Notes under the pieces: model-generated
Databases searched by the model: none
Seen by the model: only the letters and a program-made list of their open reading frames with translations
What the model was told of the DNA's origin: nothing
Position numbers and translations under genes: made by a program
Shown: positions 32,409 through 44,334 of the stretch, in pieces
How positions within the stretch are numbered: position 1 is the stretch's first letter
How the letters are laid out: each line of letters opens with the position of its first letter
Origin: Kineococcus mangrovi
Lineage (GTDB): Bacteria > Actinomycetota > Actinomycetes > Actinomycetales > Kineococcaceae
Direction of reading: 5' to 3'
NCBI RefSeq assembly: GCF_041320705.1
Contig: NZ_JBGGTQ010000010.1
Coordinates: 1 to 64,000 of the forward strand
DNA: 64,000 nucleotides

Positions 32409-33164
32409 TCAGTCCAGGTCGAGGTAGTGCTCGAGGCCGACCGTCACGCCCGGACGGGACGAGACCTGGCGCACGCCCACGAGCAGACCGGGCATGTACG
32501 CGGCCCGGTCGTAGGTGTCGTCGCGCAGGGTGAGGGTCTCCCCCGGGCCGCCGAGCACGACCTCCTGGTGGGCGGTCATCCCGCGCATCCGGACGGCGTG
32601 CACGTGGATGCCGTCGACGACGGCTCCCCGGGCCCCGGGCAGCTCCGTGGTCGTCGCGTCCGGCACGTCGCCCAGCCCGGCGTCGGCGCGCGCGGCCGCG
32701 ATGAGCCTGGCCGTGCGGATCGCCGAGCCGCTGGGGGCGTCCACCTTGTCCGGGTGGTGCAGCTCGACGACCTCGACGGACTCGAAGAAACGGGCGGCCT
32801 TGGCCGCCAGCTGCATGACCAGGACCGCGCCGATGCCGAAGTTCGTGGCGATGAGGACGTTGCGGTCGGCGGCCCGCGCCCAGGCGGTCACCTGCTCGAC
32901 GCGCTCGGGCGTGAACCCCGTGGTGCCGGTGACGACGTGCATCCCCCGTCCCAGCGCCCGTTCGACGTTGCCCATGACCTGGTCGGGCACGGTGAGGTCG
33001 ACGAACACGTCGCTGCCCTCGGCCGCGGCCGGGTCGTCACCGCGACCGAGGGCCGCGACGAGCTCGAGGTCGGGCGCGGCCTCGACGGCGGCGACGGCGA
33101 GCGACCCCATCCGCCCGCGCGCCCCCGCCACCGAGACCCGGACCGGGCCGGCGGAGCTGGTCAC
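32409..33164 (-). CDS. dapB: 4-hydroxy-tetrahydrodipicolinate reductase, 251 aa
   Basis: Reduces the DapA product in diaminopimelate/lysine synthesis. The nucleotide motif VAGARGRMG is at about residues 12-20, and the catalytic HHPDKVDAPSG with its His and Lys lies near residue 132. FVDLTVPD and GTTGFTPE complete the family pattern. The GTG at 33164 overlaps the M16 protease stop by 4 bp (GTGA), a conserved coupling in actinobacteria. Confidence 0.95.
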   Translation of the reverse strand: MTSSAGPVRVSVAGARGRMGSLAVAAVEAAPDLELVAALGRGDDPAAAEGSDVFVDLTVPDQVMGNVERALGRGMHVVTGTTGFTPERVEQVTAWARAADRNVLIATNFGIGAVLVMQLAAKAARFFESVEVVELHHPDKVDAPSGSAIRTARLIAAARADAGLGDVPDATTTELPGARGAVVDGIHVHAVRMRGMTAHQEVVLGGPGETLTLRDDTYDRAAYMPGLLVGVRQVSSRPGVTVGLEHYLDLD

Positions 33165-34534
33165 TGGACGACCCCGGTGAAGCCCGTGTCGTCGCCGAAG
33201 GGCCCCACGACCGTCACCGACCGCGGCCGCGCCAGCAGGTCGGCCGCCATCGCCTGGACCTCCTCGGCCGTCACCGACCGGATCCGCGCCAGGACGGTGT
33301 CGACGTCGAGGAACTGCCCGTGGGTCAGTTCGGACTTGCCGAGCCGGTTCATGCGCGAACCGGAGTCCTCCAGCCCCAGCACGAGACCGCCGGTGAGCTG
33401 GCCGATCCCGCGCGCCAGCTCCTCGGCCTCCAGCGGCTTCTCGCCCAGCGCGACCAGCTCGGCGAGCATGAGGTCGCTGACCTGCGCCGCCTTGGCCGGT
33501 GAGCACCCGGCGTACAGGCCCACGTAGCCGGAGTCGGCGTAGTTGGCGTTGAACGAGTACACCGAGTACGCCAGGCCCCGCTTCTCGCGGACCTCCTGGA
33601 ACAGCCGCGAGCTCATCCCGCCGCCGAGGACGGCGTTGAGCACCGACAGCGTGAACCGGCGCGGGTCGGTCGCGGTGATGCCGGTCATGCCGAGCAGGAC
33701 GTGCGCCTGCTCGCTCTGGCGGTCCACGACGAGGGCGCGGCCGCGGTCTAGACCGCCGGCCACCTCACCGCTGACGCGGCGCGCGCGGGGGGCGGCCCGG
33801 CCGAGGTCGCCGGCGGCGCGGTCCAGCTCGCGCTGCACCGTGGCGACGACCTCGTCGTGCTCGAGCCCACCGGCCGCGGTGAACACGAGCGTGGACGGCT
33901 GGTAGTGCTCGCGGTAGTGCGCCCACACGTCGTCGCGGCCGACGGCGCGGATGGTCTCGGGGGTGCCCCCGATGGGCCGGGCCAGCGGGTGCTCGCCGAG
34001 GACGAGCTCGGCGAAGCGCTCGTGCGCGACGTCACCCGGGTCGTCGTCGTTCATCGCCAGCTCCTCGAGGATGACCTCGCGCTCGCTGGTGAAGTCGTCG
34101 TCGTCGAGGACCGCGGAGGTGACCATGTCGGTCACGACGTCGATCGCCATCGGCAGGTCGGAGTCGAGCACCCGCGCGTAGTAGGTCGTGTGCTCCTTGC
34201 CGGTGGCGGCGTTGGCCTCGCCGCCGACGGCGTCGAAGGCCGAGGCGATGTCCATCGCGTCGCGCCGCTCGGTGCCCTTGAACAGCAGGTGCTCGAGGAA
34301 GTGCGTGGAGCCGAAGTGGCCCTTCGTCTCGTCGCGCGAGCCGACGCCGACCCAGCAGCCGATGCTCGCCGAGCGCTGGCCCGGCATCGCCTCGGTGAGC
34401 ACGCGCGCACCGCACGGCAGGACCGTGCGCTGGACGAGGGCCCCGTCGGCGTCCGACAGGACGGTGGTAGCGGGAACCCCGCCGGCCGCCGCGGTGGGCA
34501 GCTCGACGGGGTTCCCGGTCGGGTTCGACGTCAC
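33161..34534 (-). CDS. M16 zinc metallopeptidase, 457 aa
   Basis: An insulinase/processing-peptidase-like protease. The inverted zinc motif HFLEH is at residues 78-82 (STHFLEHLLFKGT), and the third ligand is a Glu in SEREVILEE near residue 158. The C-terminal half contains the R/Y pair region (KRGLAYSVYSFNANY). The GTG at 34534 follows the pnp stop by 1 bp. The pnp-M16-dapB order is widely conserved in actinobacteria, but the protease substrate is not established. Confidence 0.92.
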   Translation of the reverse strand: MTSNPTGNPVELPTAAAGGVPATTVLSDADGALVQRTVLPCGARVLTEAMPGQRSASIGCWVGVGSRDETKGHFGSTHFLEHLLFKGTERRDAMDIASAFDAVGGEANAATGKEHTTYYARVLDSDLPMAIDVVTDMVTSAVLDDDDFTSEREVILEELAMNDDDPGDVAHERFAELVLGEHPLARPIGGTPETIRAVGRDDVWAHYREHYQPSTLVFTAAGGLEHDEVVATVQRELDRAAGDLGRAAPRARRVSGEVAGGLDRGRALVVDRQSEQAHVLLGMTGITATDPRRFTLSVLNAVLGGGMSSRLFQEVREKRGLAYSVYSFNANYADSGYVGLYAGCSPAKAAQVSDLMLAELVALGEKPLEAEELARGIGQLTGGLVLGLEDSGSRMNRLGKSELTHGQFLDVDTVLARIRSVTAEEVQAMAADLLARPRSVTVVGPFGDDTGFTGVVQ

Positions 34535-34535
34535 C

Positions 34536-36791
34536 TCAGGCGTCGGCCGTCTCGGCCGCGGCAGCGCCGTCGGCGGGAGCGTCCGCGCCGGCCTCCTCGG
34601 CCACCACCGGCACGAGCGACAGCTTGCCGCGCGGGTCGATCTCGGCGATCTCGACCTGGACCTTCTGGCCCACCGAGACGACGTCCTCGACGTTGTCCAC
34701 GCGCTTGCCGCCGGCGAGCTTGCGCAGCTGGGAGATGTGCAGCAGGCCGTCCTTGCCGGGCATGAGCGAGACGAACGCGCCGAAGGTCGTCGTCTTGACG
34801 ACGGTGCCGAGGTAGCGCTCGCCGACCTCGGGCATCGTCGGGTTGGCGATGGCGTTGACCGCGGCGCGGGCCGCCTCCGCCGAGGGGCCGTCGACGGCCC
34901 CGATGAACACCGTGCCGTCGTCCTCGATGGAGATGTCGGCGCCGGTGTCCTCCTGGATCTGGTTGATCATCTTGCCCTTGGGCCCGATGACCTCGCCGAT
35001 CTTGTCCACGGGGACCTTGACGGTGATGATGCGCGGCGCGGTCGGCGACATCTCGTCCGGGGTGTCGATGGCCTCGGCCATGACGTCCAGGATGTACAGG
35101 CGCGCGTCGCGGGCCTGGGTCAGCGCACCGGCCAGGACCGAGGCCGGGATCCCGTCGAGCTTGGTGTCGAGCTGGATCGCGGTGACGAACTCCCTGGTGC
35201 CGGCCACCTTGAAGTCCATGTCCCCGAACGCGTCCTCGGCGCCCAGGATGTCGGTCAGCGCCGCGTACTCGGTCTGGCCGTCGACGGTGTCGGAGACCAG
35301 GCCCATGGCGATGCCGGCGACGGGGGCGCGCAGCGGGACGCCCGCGTTGAGCAGCGACAGCGTCGAGGCGCAGACCGAACCCATCGAGGTGGAGCCGTTG
35401 GAGCCCAGCGCTTCGGAGACCTGGCGGATCGCGTAGGGGAACTCCTCGCGGGCCGGCAGGACGGGGACGAGGGCGCGCTCGGCGAGGGCGCCGTGCCCGA
35501 TCTCGCGACGCTTGGGCGAGCCGACGCGACCGGTCTCACCGGTCGAGTACGGCGGGAAGTTGTAGTTGTGCATGTAGCGCTTGCGCGTCACCGGGGACAG
35601 CGTGTCGAGCTGCTGCTCCATGCGGAGCATGTTCAGCGTGGTGACCCCCAGGATCTGGGTCTCGCCGCGCTCGAACAGCGCCGAGCCGTGCACGCGGGGC
35701 AGGACCTCGACCTCGGCGGACAGCGTCCGGATGTCGGCGAGCCCGCGGCCGTCGATGCGGACCTTGTCCTTGAGGATGCGCTGGCGGATCAGGGCCTTCT
35801 GCACCGAGCGGTACGCGGCCGAGACCTCCTTCTCGCGGCCGGCGAAGGCCTCCGCGAGCTCGCCCTTGACGCGGTCCTTGATCTCGTCGACCCGGGTCTC
35901 GCGCTCCTGCTTGCCGGCGATGGCCAGCGCCGCGGCCAGCTCGGTCGCGGACGCGTCGAAGACGGCCTGGTAGGTGTCGTCGGCGTAGTCCGGGAACAGC
36001 GGGAACTCGGCGGTCGGCTTGGCGGCCTGGGCGGCGACCTCGGCCTGCGCCTTGACGAGCTTGGCGATGTGCGGCTTGGCGGCCTCCAGGCCCTGGGCCA
36101 CGACCTCCTCGGTGGGGGCGGTCGCGCCCTGGTCCTTGACGAGGTTCCAGGAACCCTCGGTGGCCTCGGCCTCGACCATCATGATCGCGACGTCCTCGGA
36201 CCCGTCGGGCGCGGTGACGACGCGGCCGGCGACGACCATGTCGAAGACGGCGCGCTCGATCTCGGAGTAGCGCGGGAACGCGACCCACTGGCCGTCGATG
36301 AGGGCGACGCGGACACCGCCGACCGGGCCGGAGAACGGCAGGCCGGACAGCTGGGTCGACATCGAGGCGGCGTTGATGGCCACGACGTCGTAGGCGTCGT
36401 CGGGGTGGATCGCCATGACGGACACGACGACCTGGACCTCGTTGCGCAGGCCCTTGACGAAGCTCGGGCGCAGCGGGCGGTCGATGAGCCGGCAGGCGAG
36501 GATCGCCTCGGTCGAGGGGCGGCCCTCGCGGCGGAAGAACGAGCCGGGGATCTTGCCCGCGGCGTAGCTGCGCTCCTCGACGTCGATCGTCAGGGGGAAG
36601 AAGTCGAACTGGTCCTTCGGGGACTTCCCGGCGGTCGTGGCGCTCAGCAGGAACGTCTCGCCGTCGAGGTAGACGCTCGCGGAACCGGCGGCCTGCTTGG
36701 CGAGGCGGCCGGTCTCGAAGCGGACGGTGCGGGTGCCGAACGAGCCGTTGTCGAGGACGGCTTCGGCGGCGGTGATCTCAGGACCCTCCAA
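34536..36791 (-). CDS. pnp: Polyribonucleotide nucleotidyltransferase (PNPase), 751 aa
   Basis: A 3'-5' phosphorolytic exoribonuclease of the RNA degradosome. Two RNase PH cores (about residues 15-230 and 330-560) flank an alpha-helical domain. The KH domain ([12 protein letters not shown], about residue 585) and the S1 domain ([20 protein letters not shown], about residue 650) follow, with an Ala/Glu-rich acidic tail. The start is chosen as TTG at 36791 because GGAGGAGG stands 6 nt upstream and the product then begins [16 protein letters not shown], as in homologues. A longer in-frame extension is rich in Arg and Pro only. It lies downstream of rpsO. Confidence 0.95.
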   Translation of the reverse strand: MEGPEITAAEAVLDNGSFGTRTVRFETGRLAKQAAGSASVYLDGETFLLSATTAGKSPKDQFDFFPLTIDVEERSYAAGKIPGSFFRREGRPSTEAILACRLIDRPLRPSFVKGLRNEVQVVVSVMAIHPDDAYDVVAINAASMSTQLSGLPFSGPVGGVRVALIDGQWVAFPRYSEIERAVFDMVVAGRVVTAPDGSEDVAIMMVEAEATEGSWNLVKDQGATAPTEEVVAQGLEAAKPHIAKLVKAQAEVAAQAAKPTAEFPLFPDYADDTYQAVFDASATELAAALAIAGKQERETRVDEIKDRVKGELAEAFAGREKEVSAAYRSVQKALIRQRILKDKVRIDGRGLADIRTLSAEVEVLPRVHGSALFERGETQILGVTTLNMLRMEQQLDTLSPVTRKRYMHNYNFPPYSTGETGRVGSPKRREIGHGALAERALVPVLPAREEFPYAIRQVSEALGSNGSTSMGSVCASTLSLLNAGVPLRAPVAGIAMGLVSDTVDGQTEYAALTDILGAEDAFGDMDFKVAGTREFVTAIQLDTKLDGIPASVLAGALTQARDARLYILDVMAEAIDTPDEMSPTAPRIITVKVPVDKIGEVIGPKGKMINQIQEDTGADISIEDDGTVFIGAVDGPSAEAARAAVNAIANPTMPEVGERYLGTVVKTTTFGAFVSLMPGKDGLLHISQLRKLAGGKRVDNVEDVVSVGQKVQVEIAEIDPRGKLSLVPVVAEEAGADAPADGAAAAETADA

Positions 36792-36984
36792 GGGGTTCCT
36801 CCTCCGGGTTGGCGCGGCACCCGCGCGCTCCGGCCTTCGATCGAGACCCACGGAGACCCCAGGTCGCCTGGGACGTCCGGAGGCCACTACCGAGGACCGG
36901 TGCGGCGCTGCGCGGTACCGCTGGGTGTGCTGCTCGCGGGTCGTGCACCTGCGAGTCTGCCGCGGGTGCGGCTCGGGTGCGCAA

Positions 36985-37017
36985 CAGGGGTGGTCCCGAG
37001 TCGTGGGACCACCCCTG
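36985..37017 (-). terminator. Hairpin terminator between rpsO and pnp
   Basis: A perfect 13-bp stem, CAGGGGTGGTCCC (36985-36997) with 37005-37017, and a 7-nt loop, 25 nt downstream of the rpsO stop. It could terminate rpsO or serve as an RNase processing site ahead of pnp, a place where pnp autoregulation acts in other bacteria. Confidence 0.7.
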
Positions 37018-37042
37018 TCGCGTCAGGTCCCTGACCGGTGGG

Positions 37043-37312
37043 TCAGCGACGGATACCCAGTCGCTCGATGATCGAGCGGTAGCGGTTGATGTCCTTCTTG
37101 GCCATGTACTTCAGCAGGTTGCGACGCTGACCGACCAGCAGCAGCAGCCCGCGGCGGCTGTGGTGGTCGTGCTGGTGCGTCTTGAGGTGCTCCGTGAGGT
37201 CGCGGATGCGCTGGGTCAGCATCGCGACCTGGACCTCGGGCGAGCCGGTGTCGCCCTCGCTGGTGGCGTACTCGGCCATGATCTTCTGCTTCGTGGCGGC
37301 GTCGAGGGGCAC
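37043..37312 (-). CDS. rpsO: 30S ribosomal protein S15, 89 aa
   Basis: A primary 16S rRNA-binding protein of the small-subunit platform. The full-length 89-residue sequence shows the signature [20 protein letters not shown] and the ending [12 protein letters not shown]. The GTG at 37312 has an AGGAGAG site. It has its own predicted promoter (TAACGT near 37400) and a terminator just downstream, in the ribF-rpsO-pnp order common in bacteria. Confidence 0.97.
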   Translation of the reverse strand: MPLDAATKQKIMAEYATSEGDTGSPEVQVAMLTQRIRDLTEHLKTHQHDHHSRRGLLLLVGQRRNLLKYMAKKDINRYRSIIERLGIRR

Positions 37313-37399
37313 TCGTCTCTCCTTGCACTCGTTGCGCGGTGCCTCGGGGCTGATCCACCCGGGCGCTCTGGGTCCGCGGCCGATCGAACGGCGGTCACC

Positions 37400-37405
37400 A
37401 CGTTA
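37400..37405 (-). promoter_or_regulatory. Possible -10 box of rpsO
   Basis: TAACGT on the minus strand lies about 90 nt upstream of the rpsO start, in the only non-coding gap before it. No convincing -35 is visible. A leader of about 80 nt would leave room for S15 autoregulation. Confidence 0.35.
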
Positions 37406-37447
37406 CCAGCGGCGCGCGCGCACCCCGACCGCCCCCGGGCGGGTGCC

Positions 37448-38413
37448 TCAGCCCAGCAGCAGGGCGCGGCAGCGGGCGACGTCGCGCTCCATCTGCTCCA
37501 CGAGCGGTCCGACGCCCTCGAAGCGCAGCGTCGGCCGCAGGTGGGCCACGACGTCGAGGTCGACGCGCTCGCCGTACAGGTCCAGGACGTCGTCCGGGCC
37601 GGCTCCGGGCTGGCCAGGCAGGCAGTACGCCTCGACCTGGCGGCGGACGCCGTCGAACGTCGGGTTCGTCCCGATGGAGACGGCCGCGGCCAGCCGCGCG
37701 CCCGAGGGCCGGGTCAGCCAGCCCGCGTAGACGCCGTCGGCCGGCACGAGCCCCACGGCGGCGTCGGTGTCGAGGTTGGCCGTCGGGTACCCCAGCTCGC
37801 GGCCGCGGTGGTCGCCGTGCACGACGGTGGAGGTGATGCGGTGCGGGTGGCCCAGCATCTGCGCGGCGCGCTCGGCCTCCCCGGCGGCCAGGGCCTGCCG
37901 GACGGCCGTCGAGCTCACCCGGTGCTCCCCCGTCCCCGGGTCCCCCAGGTCGTCGAGGACGACCACCTCGAAGCCGTGCCGGCGCCCCAGCTCCCGCATC
38001 GCGGCCAGGTCCCCGGAGTTCGCGCGGCCGAACCGCACGTCGTGGCCCACGACCACGACCTGGGCGCGCAGCGCGCCGACGAAGACGTCCTCGACGAAGC
38101 GCTCCGGGCTCCAGGCGGCCAGCTCCCGCGTGAACCGCATGACGAGGACCGCGTCCAGGCCCGTGCGCTCCAGCAGGTCGAGGCGGTGGTCCAGCCCCGT
38201 CAGCAGCCCGGGGGCGCGGTCGGGGTCGAGGACCTGCAGGGGGTGCGGGTCGAAGGTCACGGCGACCGAGCCCAGCCCGCGAGCGCGGGCGAGGTCGACG
38301 ACCCGGCCCAGGACGGCGGCGTGACCGCGGTGGACCCCGTCGAAGTTGCCGATGGTGACCACGGAACGGCCGAACGCCGGTTCGACGTCTGACAGGTCTT
38401 CCCACCGCTGCAC
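37448..38413 (-). CDS. ribF: Bifunctional riboflavin kinase/FAD synthetase, 321 aa
   Basis: Converts riboflavin to FMN and FAD. The N-terminal adenylyltransferase has [11 protein letters not shown] (about residues 21-31), with the nucleotide-binding HxGH-like motif, and the later [10 protein letters not shown]. The C-terminal kinase has GYPTANL (about residue 210) and [10 protein letters not shown]. Length is typical. The GTG at 38413 begins [10 protein letters not shown], the usual actinobacterial N-terminus. In most actinobacteria truB lies directly upstream, but here truB is 8 kb away. Confidence 0.95.
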   Translation of the reverse strand: MQRWEDLSDVEPAFGRSVVTIGNFDGVHRGHAAVLGRVVDLARARGLGSVAVTFDPHPLQVLDPDRAPGLLTGLDHRLDLLERTGLDAVLVMRFTRELAAWSPERFVEDVFVGALRAQVVVVGHDVRFGRANSGDLAAMRELGRRHGFEVVVLDDLGDPGTGEHRVSSTAVRQALAAGEAERAAQMLGHPHRITSTVVHGDHRGRELGYPTANLDTDAAVGLVPADGVYAGWLTRPSGARLAAAVSIGTNPTFDGVRRQVEAYCLPGQPGAGPDDVLDLYGERVDLDVVAHLRPTLRFEGVGPLVEQMERDVARCRALLLG

Positions 38414-38546
38414 GCGGACACTGTGCCAGCAGCCGGTCGCGCACCCCGAACGCGGGCTGGCTAGCGTCCTTCCCGGGACCCACCGTCGTGGACCGACACG
38501 GCACACCCGCCGAGCCCGCCCGCGGGCCGCAGCACAGGAGGACCAG

Positions 38547-40265
38547 ATGAGCGAGGACATGAACGACGACCGGGTGAGCGGACCCGTCGACCCGACCACC
38601 ACGGCGGCCTGGTCCGCCCTGGAGGCCCACCGCGAGGCGACGACGCCGGACCTGGCGGGCTGGTTCGCCGCCGACCCGCAGCGGGCGCGGCGGCTGAGCC
38701 TGGAGGTGGGCGACCTCTTCGTGGACCTGTCGAAGAACCTCGTCACCGACGAGACCGTCGAGGCGCTGCTGCAGCTCGCCGAGCAGACCGGCGTGCTGGC
38801 CCGGCGCGACGCGATGTTCGCGGGTGAGCACATCAACGTCACCGAGGACCGCGCCGTCCTGCACACCGCGCTGCGCCGCCCGCCGGGCGCCTCCCCCGCC
38901 CTCGTCGTCGACGGCCAGGACGTCGACGCCGACGTGCAGGCCGAGCTGGGGAAGGTGTTCGAGTTCGCCGACGCCGTGCGCAGCGGGCGGTGGACGGGCG
39001 TGACCGGCAAGCGGATCACGCACGTCGTCAACATCGGCATCGGCGGCTCCGACCTCGGGCCGGTCATGGCCTACGAGGCGCTCAAGCCGTACGTGCAGGC
39101 CGGGCTGGAGTGCCGGTTCGTCTCCAACATCGACCCCACCGACGTGGCCGAGACGACGAAGGACCTCGACCCCGAGACGACGCTGTTCATCGTGGCGTCC
39201 AAGACGTTCGGCACGTTGGAGACGCTCACCAACGCCCGCCTGGCCCGCGCCTGGCTGTGGCGCGAGCTGTCCGCCGCCGGGGCCCTGCAGGACTCCGACG
39301 AGGCCCGCCGGGACGCCGTCGCCCAGCACTTCGTCGCCGTCTCCACCGCGCTGCAGAAGGTCGCGGACTTCGGCATCGACCCGGCCAACGCGTTCGGGTT
39401 CTGGGACTGGGTGGGCGGCCGGTACTCCGTCGACTCCGCCATCGGCACCTCCCTGGCCGTCGCGGTCGGGCCGGAGGCCTTCCGCGAGTTCCTGGCCGGG
39501 TTCCACGCCGTCGACGAGCACTTCCGCACGACCGAGCCGGCGCGGAACGTGCCGCTGCTCATGGGCCTGCTCAACGTCTGGTACGTGAACTTCCTCGGCG
39601 CCCACACCCACGCGGTGCTGCCGTACTCGCAGTACCTGCACCGGTTCGCGGCCTACCTGCAGCAGCTGACGATGGAGTCGAACGGCAAGTCGGTGCGCTA
39701 CGACGGCGAACCCGTCACGACGGACACCGGTGAGGTGTTCTGGGGCGAACCCGGCACCAACGGCCAGCACGCGTTCTACCAGCTCATCCACCAGGGCACC
39801 CGGGTCATCCCGGCCGACTTCATCGCCTTCGCCACGCCCGCCCACCCCCTGGTGGACGAGGCCGCCGACGGGGCCGACGTGCACGCGCTGTTCATGGCGA
39901 ACTTCTTCGCCCAGACCAAGGCGCTCGCGTTCGGCAAGTCGGCCGAGGAGGTCCGCGCCGAGGGCACGGCCGAGGACGTCGTCCCGGCGCGGGTGTTCTC
40001 CGGGAACCGGCCGACGACGTCGATCATGGCGCCGTCCCTCACCCCGTCGGTGCTCGGGCAGCTCATCGCGCTGTACGAGCACGTCACGTTCGTCGAGGGT
40101 GCCGTGTGGGGCATCGACAGCTTCGACCAGTGGGGCGTCGAGCTCGGCAAGAAGCTCGCGCTGGAGATCGCCCCGGCGCTGACCGGGGACACCGCGGCGC
40201 TGGACGCGCAGGACCCCTCGACGGGGTCGCTCATCCGGTACTACCTGGAGCACCGGGCGAACTGA
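38547..40265 (+). CDS. pgi: Glucose-6-phosphate isomerase, 572 aa
   Basis: Interconverts glucose 6-phosphate and fructose 6-phosphate. Seen in order: [11 protein letters not shown] sugar-phosphate loop (about residue 160), [20 protein letters not shown], the PGI signature around [13 protein letters not shown], catalytic Glu/His in [16 protein letters not shown], and the C-terminal Gln/Lys in [13 protein letters not shown]. The ATG at 38547 has CAGGAGG upstream. It is divergent from ribF, with TAGCGT near 38462 as a possible -10. It would take up the glucose 6-phosphate made by the GH65/beta-PGM pair. Confidence 0.96.
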   Translation: MSEDMNDDRVSGPVDPTTTAAWSALEAHREATTPDLAGWFAADPQRARRLSLEVGDLFVDLSKNLVTDETVEALLQLAEQTGVLARRDAMFAGEHINVTEDRAVLHTALRRPPGASPALVVDGQDVDADVQAELGKVFEFADAVRSGRWTGVTGKRITHVVNIGIGGSDLGPVMAYEALKPYVQAGLECRFVSNIDPTDVAETTKDLDPETTLFIVASKTFGTLETLTNARLARAWLWRELSAAGALQDSDEARRDAVAQHFVAVSTALQKVADFGIDPANAFGFWDWVGGRYSVDSAIGTSLAVAVGPEAFREFLAGFHAVDEHFRTTEPARNVPLLMGLLNVWYVNFLGAHTHAVLPYSQYLHRFAAYLQQLTMESNGKSVRYDGEPVTTDTGEVFWGEPGTNGQHAFYQLIHQGTRVIPADFIAFATPAHPLVDEAADGADVHALFMANFFAQTKALAFGKSAEEVRAEGTAEDVVPARVFSGNRPTTSIMAPSLTPSVLGQLIALYEHVTFVEGAVWGIDSFDQWGVELGKKLALEIAPALTGDTAALDAQDPSTGSLIRYYLEHRAN

Positions 40266-40277
40266 CCCGGGCCGGGC

Positions 40278-42140
<1,863 letters not shown>

Positions 42141-42145
42141 CTCGC

Positions 42146-42337
42146 TCAGACGCCCGGGAAGGGGAAGCGCAGCGCGGCCGCCCGGTTCGGGTCCTGTGAC
42201 GGCCCCGGTTCGGGGACGGGGCCGACGTCGAGCTCGGCGACGGTGTCCTCGGGGCGCACCCGCGGCGGCAGCGTGCGCCAGCGCGCCCTCGGGTCGGGCG
42301 TCGTCACGTCCTGGTCGGGATCTGCACCCACGTCCAC
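42146..42337 (-). CDS. Small conserved-looking protein, 63 aa
   Basis: A short soluble polypeptide with no named domain. The stretch RWRTLPPRVRPEDTVAELDV looks conserved-protein-like, and it ends PNRAAALRFPFPGV. It lies 5 bp upstream of the thioredoxin-NHL gene on the same strand, which supports translation as an operon partner. The GTG/ATG choice is uncertain. It could also be an unexpressed leader. Confidence 0.5.
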   Translation of the reverse strand: MDVGADPDQDVTTPDPRARWRTLPPRVRPEDTVAELDVGPVPEPGPSQDPNRAAALRFPFPGV

Positions 42338-42395
42338 CGCACCTCCGTTCGGGACCGATCCTCCCCGCCCGGTCGCCGCCGGGCGACCCGGGACC

Positions 42396-43193
42396 TCACC
42401 CGGCCCGCAGCGCCTCCCGCAGCAGCAGGGTCCGGTGCCGCAGGACCCAGCGCGCGCTGTCGGTGCGCCAGGCCATCGCCCACAGCGGTGCGTGGTCGGT
42501 GCTGCCCGGCCGCACCCGGGCCTGCTCGGCCTGGGCGGCCGCGTCCGCCACGGCCACCTCGACGAGGAGGTCGACGAGCTCCTCGCGGCGGGCCAGGGGC
42601 AGCTCGTACCCGTCCAGGAGCAGGCGCAGCTGTCGCGCCCGCTGCGCCGCGGTCCCCAGACCCTGCAGCTCGGCGACGACGTCCCCGACCAGCTGGGCGT
42701 TCAGCCAGCCCGCCTGGGCGAGCTCGACGAGGGGGTCCACCGGACCGGCCGCCTCCCAGTCCACGAGGGCGACGGGCCGGCCGGCGCGGGACACCCAGTT
42801 CCAGGGGCCGGTGTCGCCGTGGCCCACGATCCGCGGGCCACGGCCGAGGTCGCGCACGAACCACGGCTGCCAGGACGCGCCGGCCGGCGGGTCGAAGTCC
42901 GCGACCGCCCGGTGCAGGTCCCGCAGCACGGACCCCACGTCCCCGACGGCGTCGTCCGCCCACGGCGCGGGGGCGAGGACGTCCCCCGGCACGAACGTCA
43001 CGGCCTCCCGCCCGTCCGGGGCGAACCCCGACCCCACGGGTCGGGGCGCCGCCTGGAACCCCTTGTCCTGCAGGTGCCGCAGCAGCGCCAGCACCGGGGA
43101 GGACCACGGCGCGGCCGGGCGCAGGACGACGTCGCCGCGGCGGGTGACGACGCTGCGCCCGCCCCCGGTCAGCAGGTGCTCGTCGGGTTCCAC
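42396..43193 (-). CDS. Aminoglycoside-phosphotransferase-family kinase, 265 aa
   Basis: A protein-kinase-like phosphotransferase of the APH family. The catalytic loop IVGHGDTGPWNWVSRAGRPVALVDWEAAG contains the HGD Brenner motif and the metal-binding Asp in VDWE. The N-lobe is short (VTRRGDVVLRPAAPW). Such solitary actinobacterial members phosphorylate small molecules of unknown identity, and antibiotic resistance should not be assumed. The GTG at 43193 is chosen; the frame extends far upstream antisense to the dehydrogenase gene without domain content. Divergent from that gene. Confidence 0.83.
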   Translation of the reverse strand: MEPDEHLLTGGGRSVVTRRGDVVLRPAAPWSSPVLALLRHLQDKGFQAAPRPVGSGFAPDGREAVTFVPGDVLAPAPWADDAVGDVGSVLRDLHRAVADFDPPAGASWQPWFVRDLGRGPRIVGHGDTGPWNWVSRAGRPVALVDWEAAGPVDPLVELAQAGWLNAQLVGDVVAELQGLGTAAQRARQLRLLLDGYELPLARREELVDLLVEVAVADAAAQAEQARVRPGSTDHAPLWAMAWRTDSARWVLRHRTLLLREALRAG

Positions 43194-43283
43194 GACCCCA
43201 GCACACCAGGGCCGCACCCGGGGCTGGCAAGCTCCCTGCAGCGCCGCACCACCGTTCCGCAGGCCTCGACGAGGAGAAGAGCC

Positions 43284-44333
43284 ATGACCGCGACCACCGT
43301 CCCCACGACGATGCGGGCCAGCGTCCTGCTGCGCCAGGGCGTGATCGAGATGCAGGAACGGCCCGTGCCCACCGCCGCCGACGGCGAGGTCCTCGTCCGC
43401 GTCGGCTCGGTCGGGGTGTGCGGCTCCGACGTGCACTACTACCAGCACGGGCGCATCGGCGACATGGTCGTCACCGCCCCGATCGTCCTCGGGCACGAGG
43501 TCTCCGGCACCGTCGTCGCCGTCGGCCGCGGGGTCCCCGAGTCCCGCGTCGGGGACCGCGTCGCCATCGACCCCCAGGTCCCGTGCCGGCGCTGCCGGCA
43601 GTGCAAGTCCGGCCGGTCCAACCTGTGCCCGTTCATGGAGTTCTACGCCACACCCCCCTTCGACGGGACGTTCTGCGACTACGTGACGGCGCCCGCCGAC
43701 CAGGCGTACACGGTGCCGGACAGCCTGTCCGACGAGTCCGCCGCGCTGCTCGAACCCCTCAGCGTCGGGTTGTGGGCCGCCCACAAGGCCGGCATCGGTC
43801 CCGGGGACCGGGTGCTCATCGCCGGCGCCGGGCCCATCGGGGCGATGTGCGCCCAGGCCGTGCGCGCCCGGGGAGCCACCGACGTCGTGGTCACCGACTT
43901 CGTCGACTCCCGCCGCGAGCGCATCACCTCCTTCGGCGCGACCCGGGCGCTGCACCCGGTCACCGACGCCGAGGAGATCGCCGCCCTGCGCGCCGACGCG
44001 TTCATCGACTGCTCCGGGGCGACCCCGGCGGTCCTGTCCGGCATCGCCGCCACCCGCGGGGGCGGGACCGTCGTCCTCGTCGGGCTCGGCGCGGAGGAGA
44101 TGCCGCTGCCGGTGCAGCTCATCGCCACCCGCGAGATCAACGTCACCGGGGTGTTCCGCTACATCGACACCTGGCCCCGCGGCATCGAGCTGGTCACCTC
44201 CGGTGCGGTGCACCTGGACGACATGGTGACCGCCCGCTACCCGCTGGAGCAGGTCGAGGAGGCGCTGAACGCCGACTCGGACCCGCTGAGCATGAAAGCC
44301 GTCGTCGTCGTCAACGCACCCGAGGTGAACTGA
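43284..44333 (+). CDS. Zinc-dependent polyol/alcohol dehydrogenase, 349 aa
   Basis: A medium-chain zinc dehydrogenase of the sorbitol/xylitol dehydrogenase type that oxidises a polyol with NAD(P). Catalytic zinc ligands are Cys46 and His71-Glu72 (GHEVSG). The structural-zinc cysteines Cys101, Cys104, Cys107 and Cys115 are all present. The Rossmann motif GAGPIGAMCAQ is at about residues 175-185, and the VTDFVDSRRER stretch that follows suggests an NAD preference. The ATG at 43284 has GAGGAGAAG upstream. The SDR gene begins 1 bp after the stop, so the two form an operon for polyol or sugar oxidation. Confidence 0.9.
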   Translation: MTATTVPTTMRASVLLRQGVIEMQERPVPTAADGEVLVRVGSVGVCGSDVHYYQHGRIGDMVVTAPIVLGHEVSGTVVAVGRGVPESRVGDRVAIDPQVPCRRCRQCKSGRSNLCPFMEFYATPPFDGTFCDYVTAPADQAYTVPDSLSDESAALLEPLSVGLWAAHKAGIGPGDRVLIAGAGPIGAMCAQAVRARGATDVVVTDFVDSRRERITSFGATRALHPVTDAEEIAALRADAFIDCSGATPAVLSGIAATRGGGTVVLVGLGAEEMPLPVQLIATREINVTGVFRYIDTWPRGIELVTSGAVHLDDMVTARYPLEQVEEALNADSDPLSMKAVVVVNAPEVN

Positions 44334-44334
44334 C

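Noticed and set aside
32576-32595. Match to TCATCCCGCG of the REP-like element
   Set aside because: It lies inside dapB, lacks the second arm of the dyad, and is explained by coding sequence.
42396-43193. Reading the APH-family gene as an aminoglycoside-resistance gene
   Set aside because: Only the general kinase motifs are present. The family has many other substrates and no resistance context is seen.
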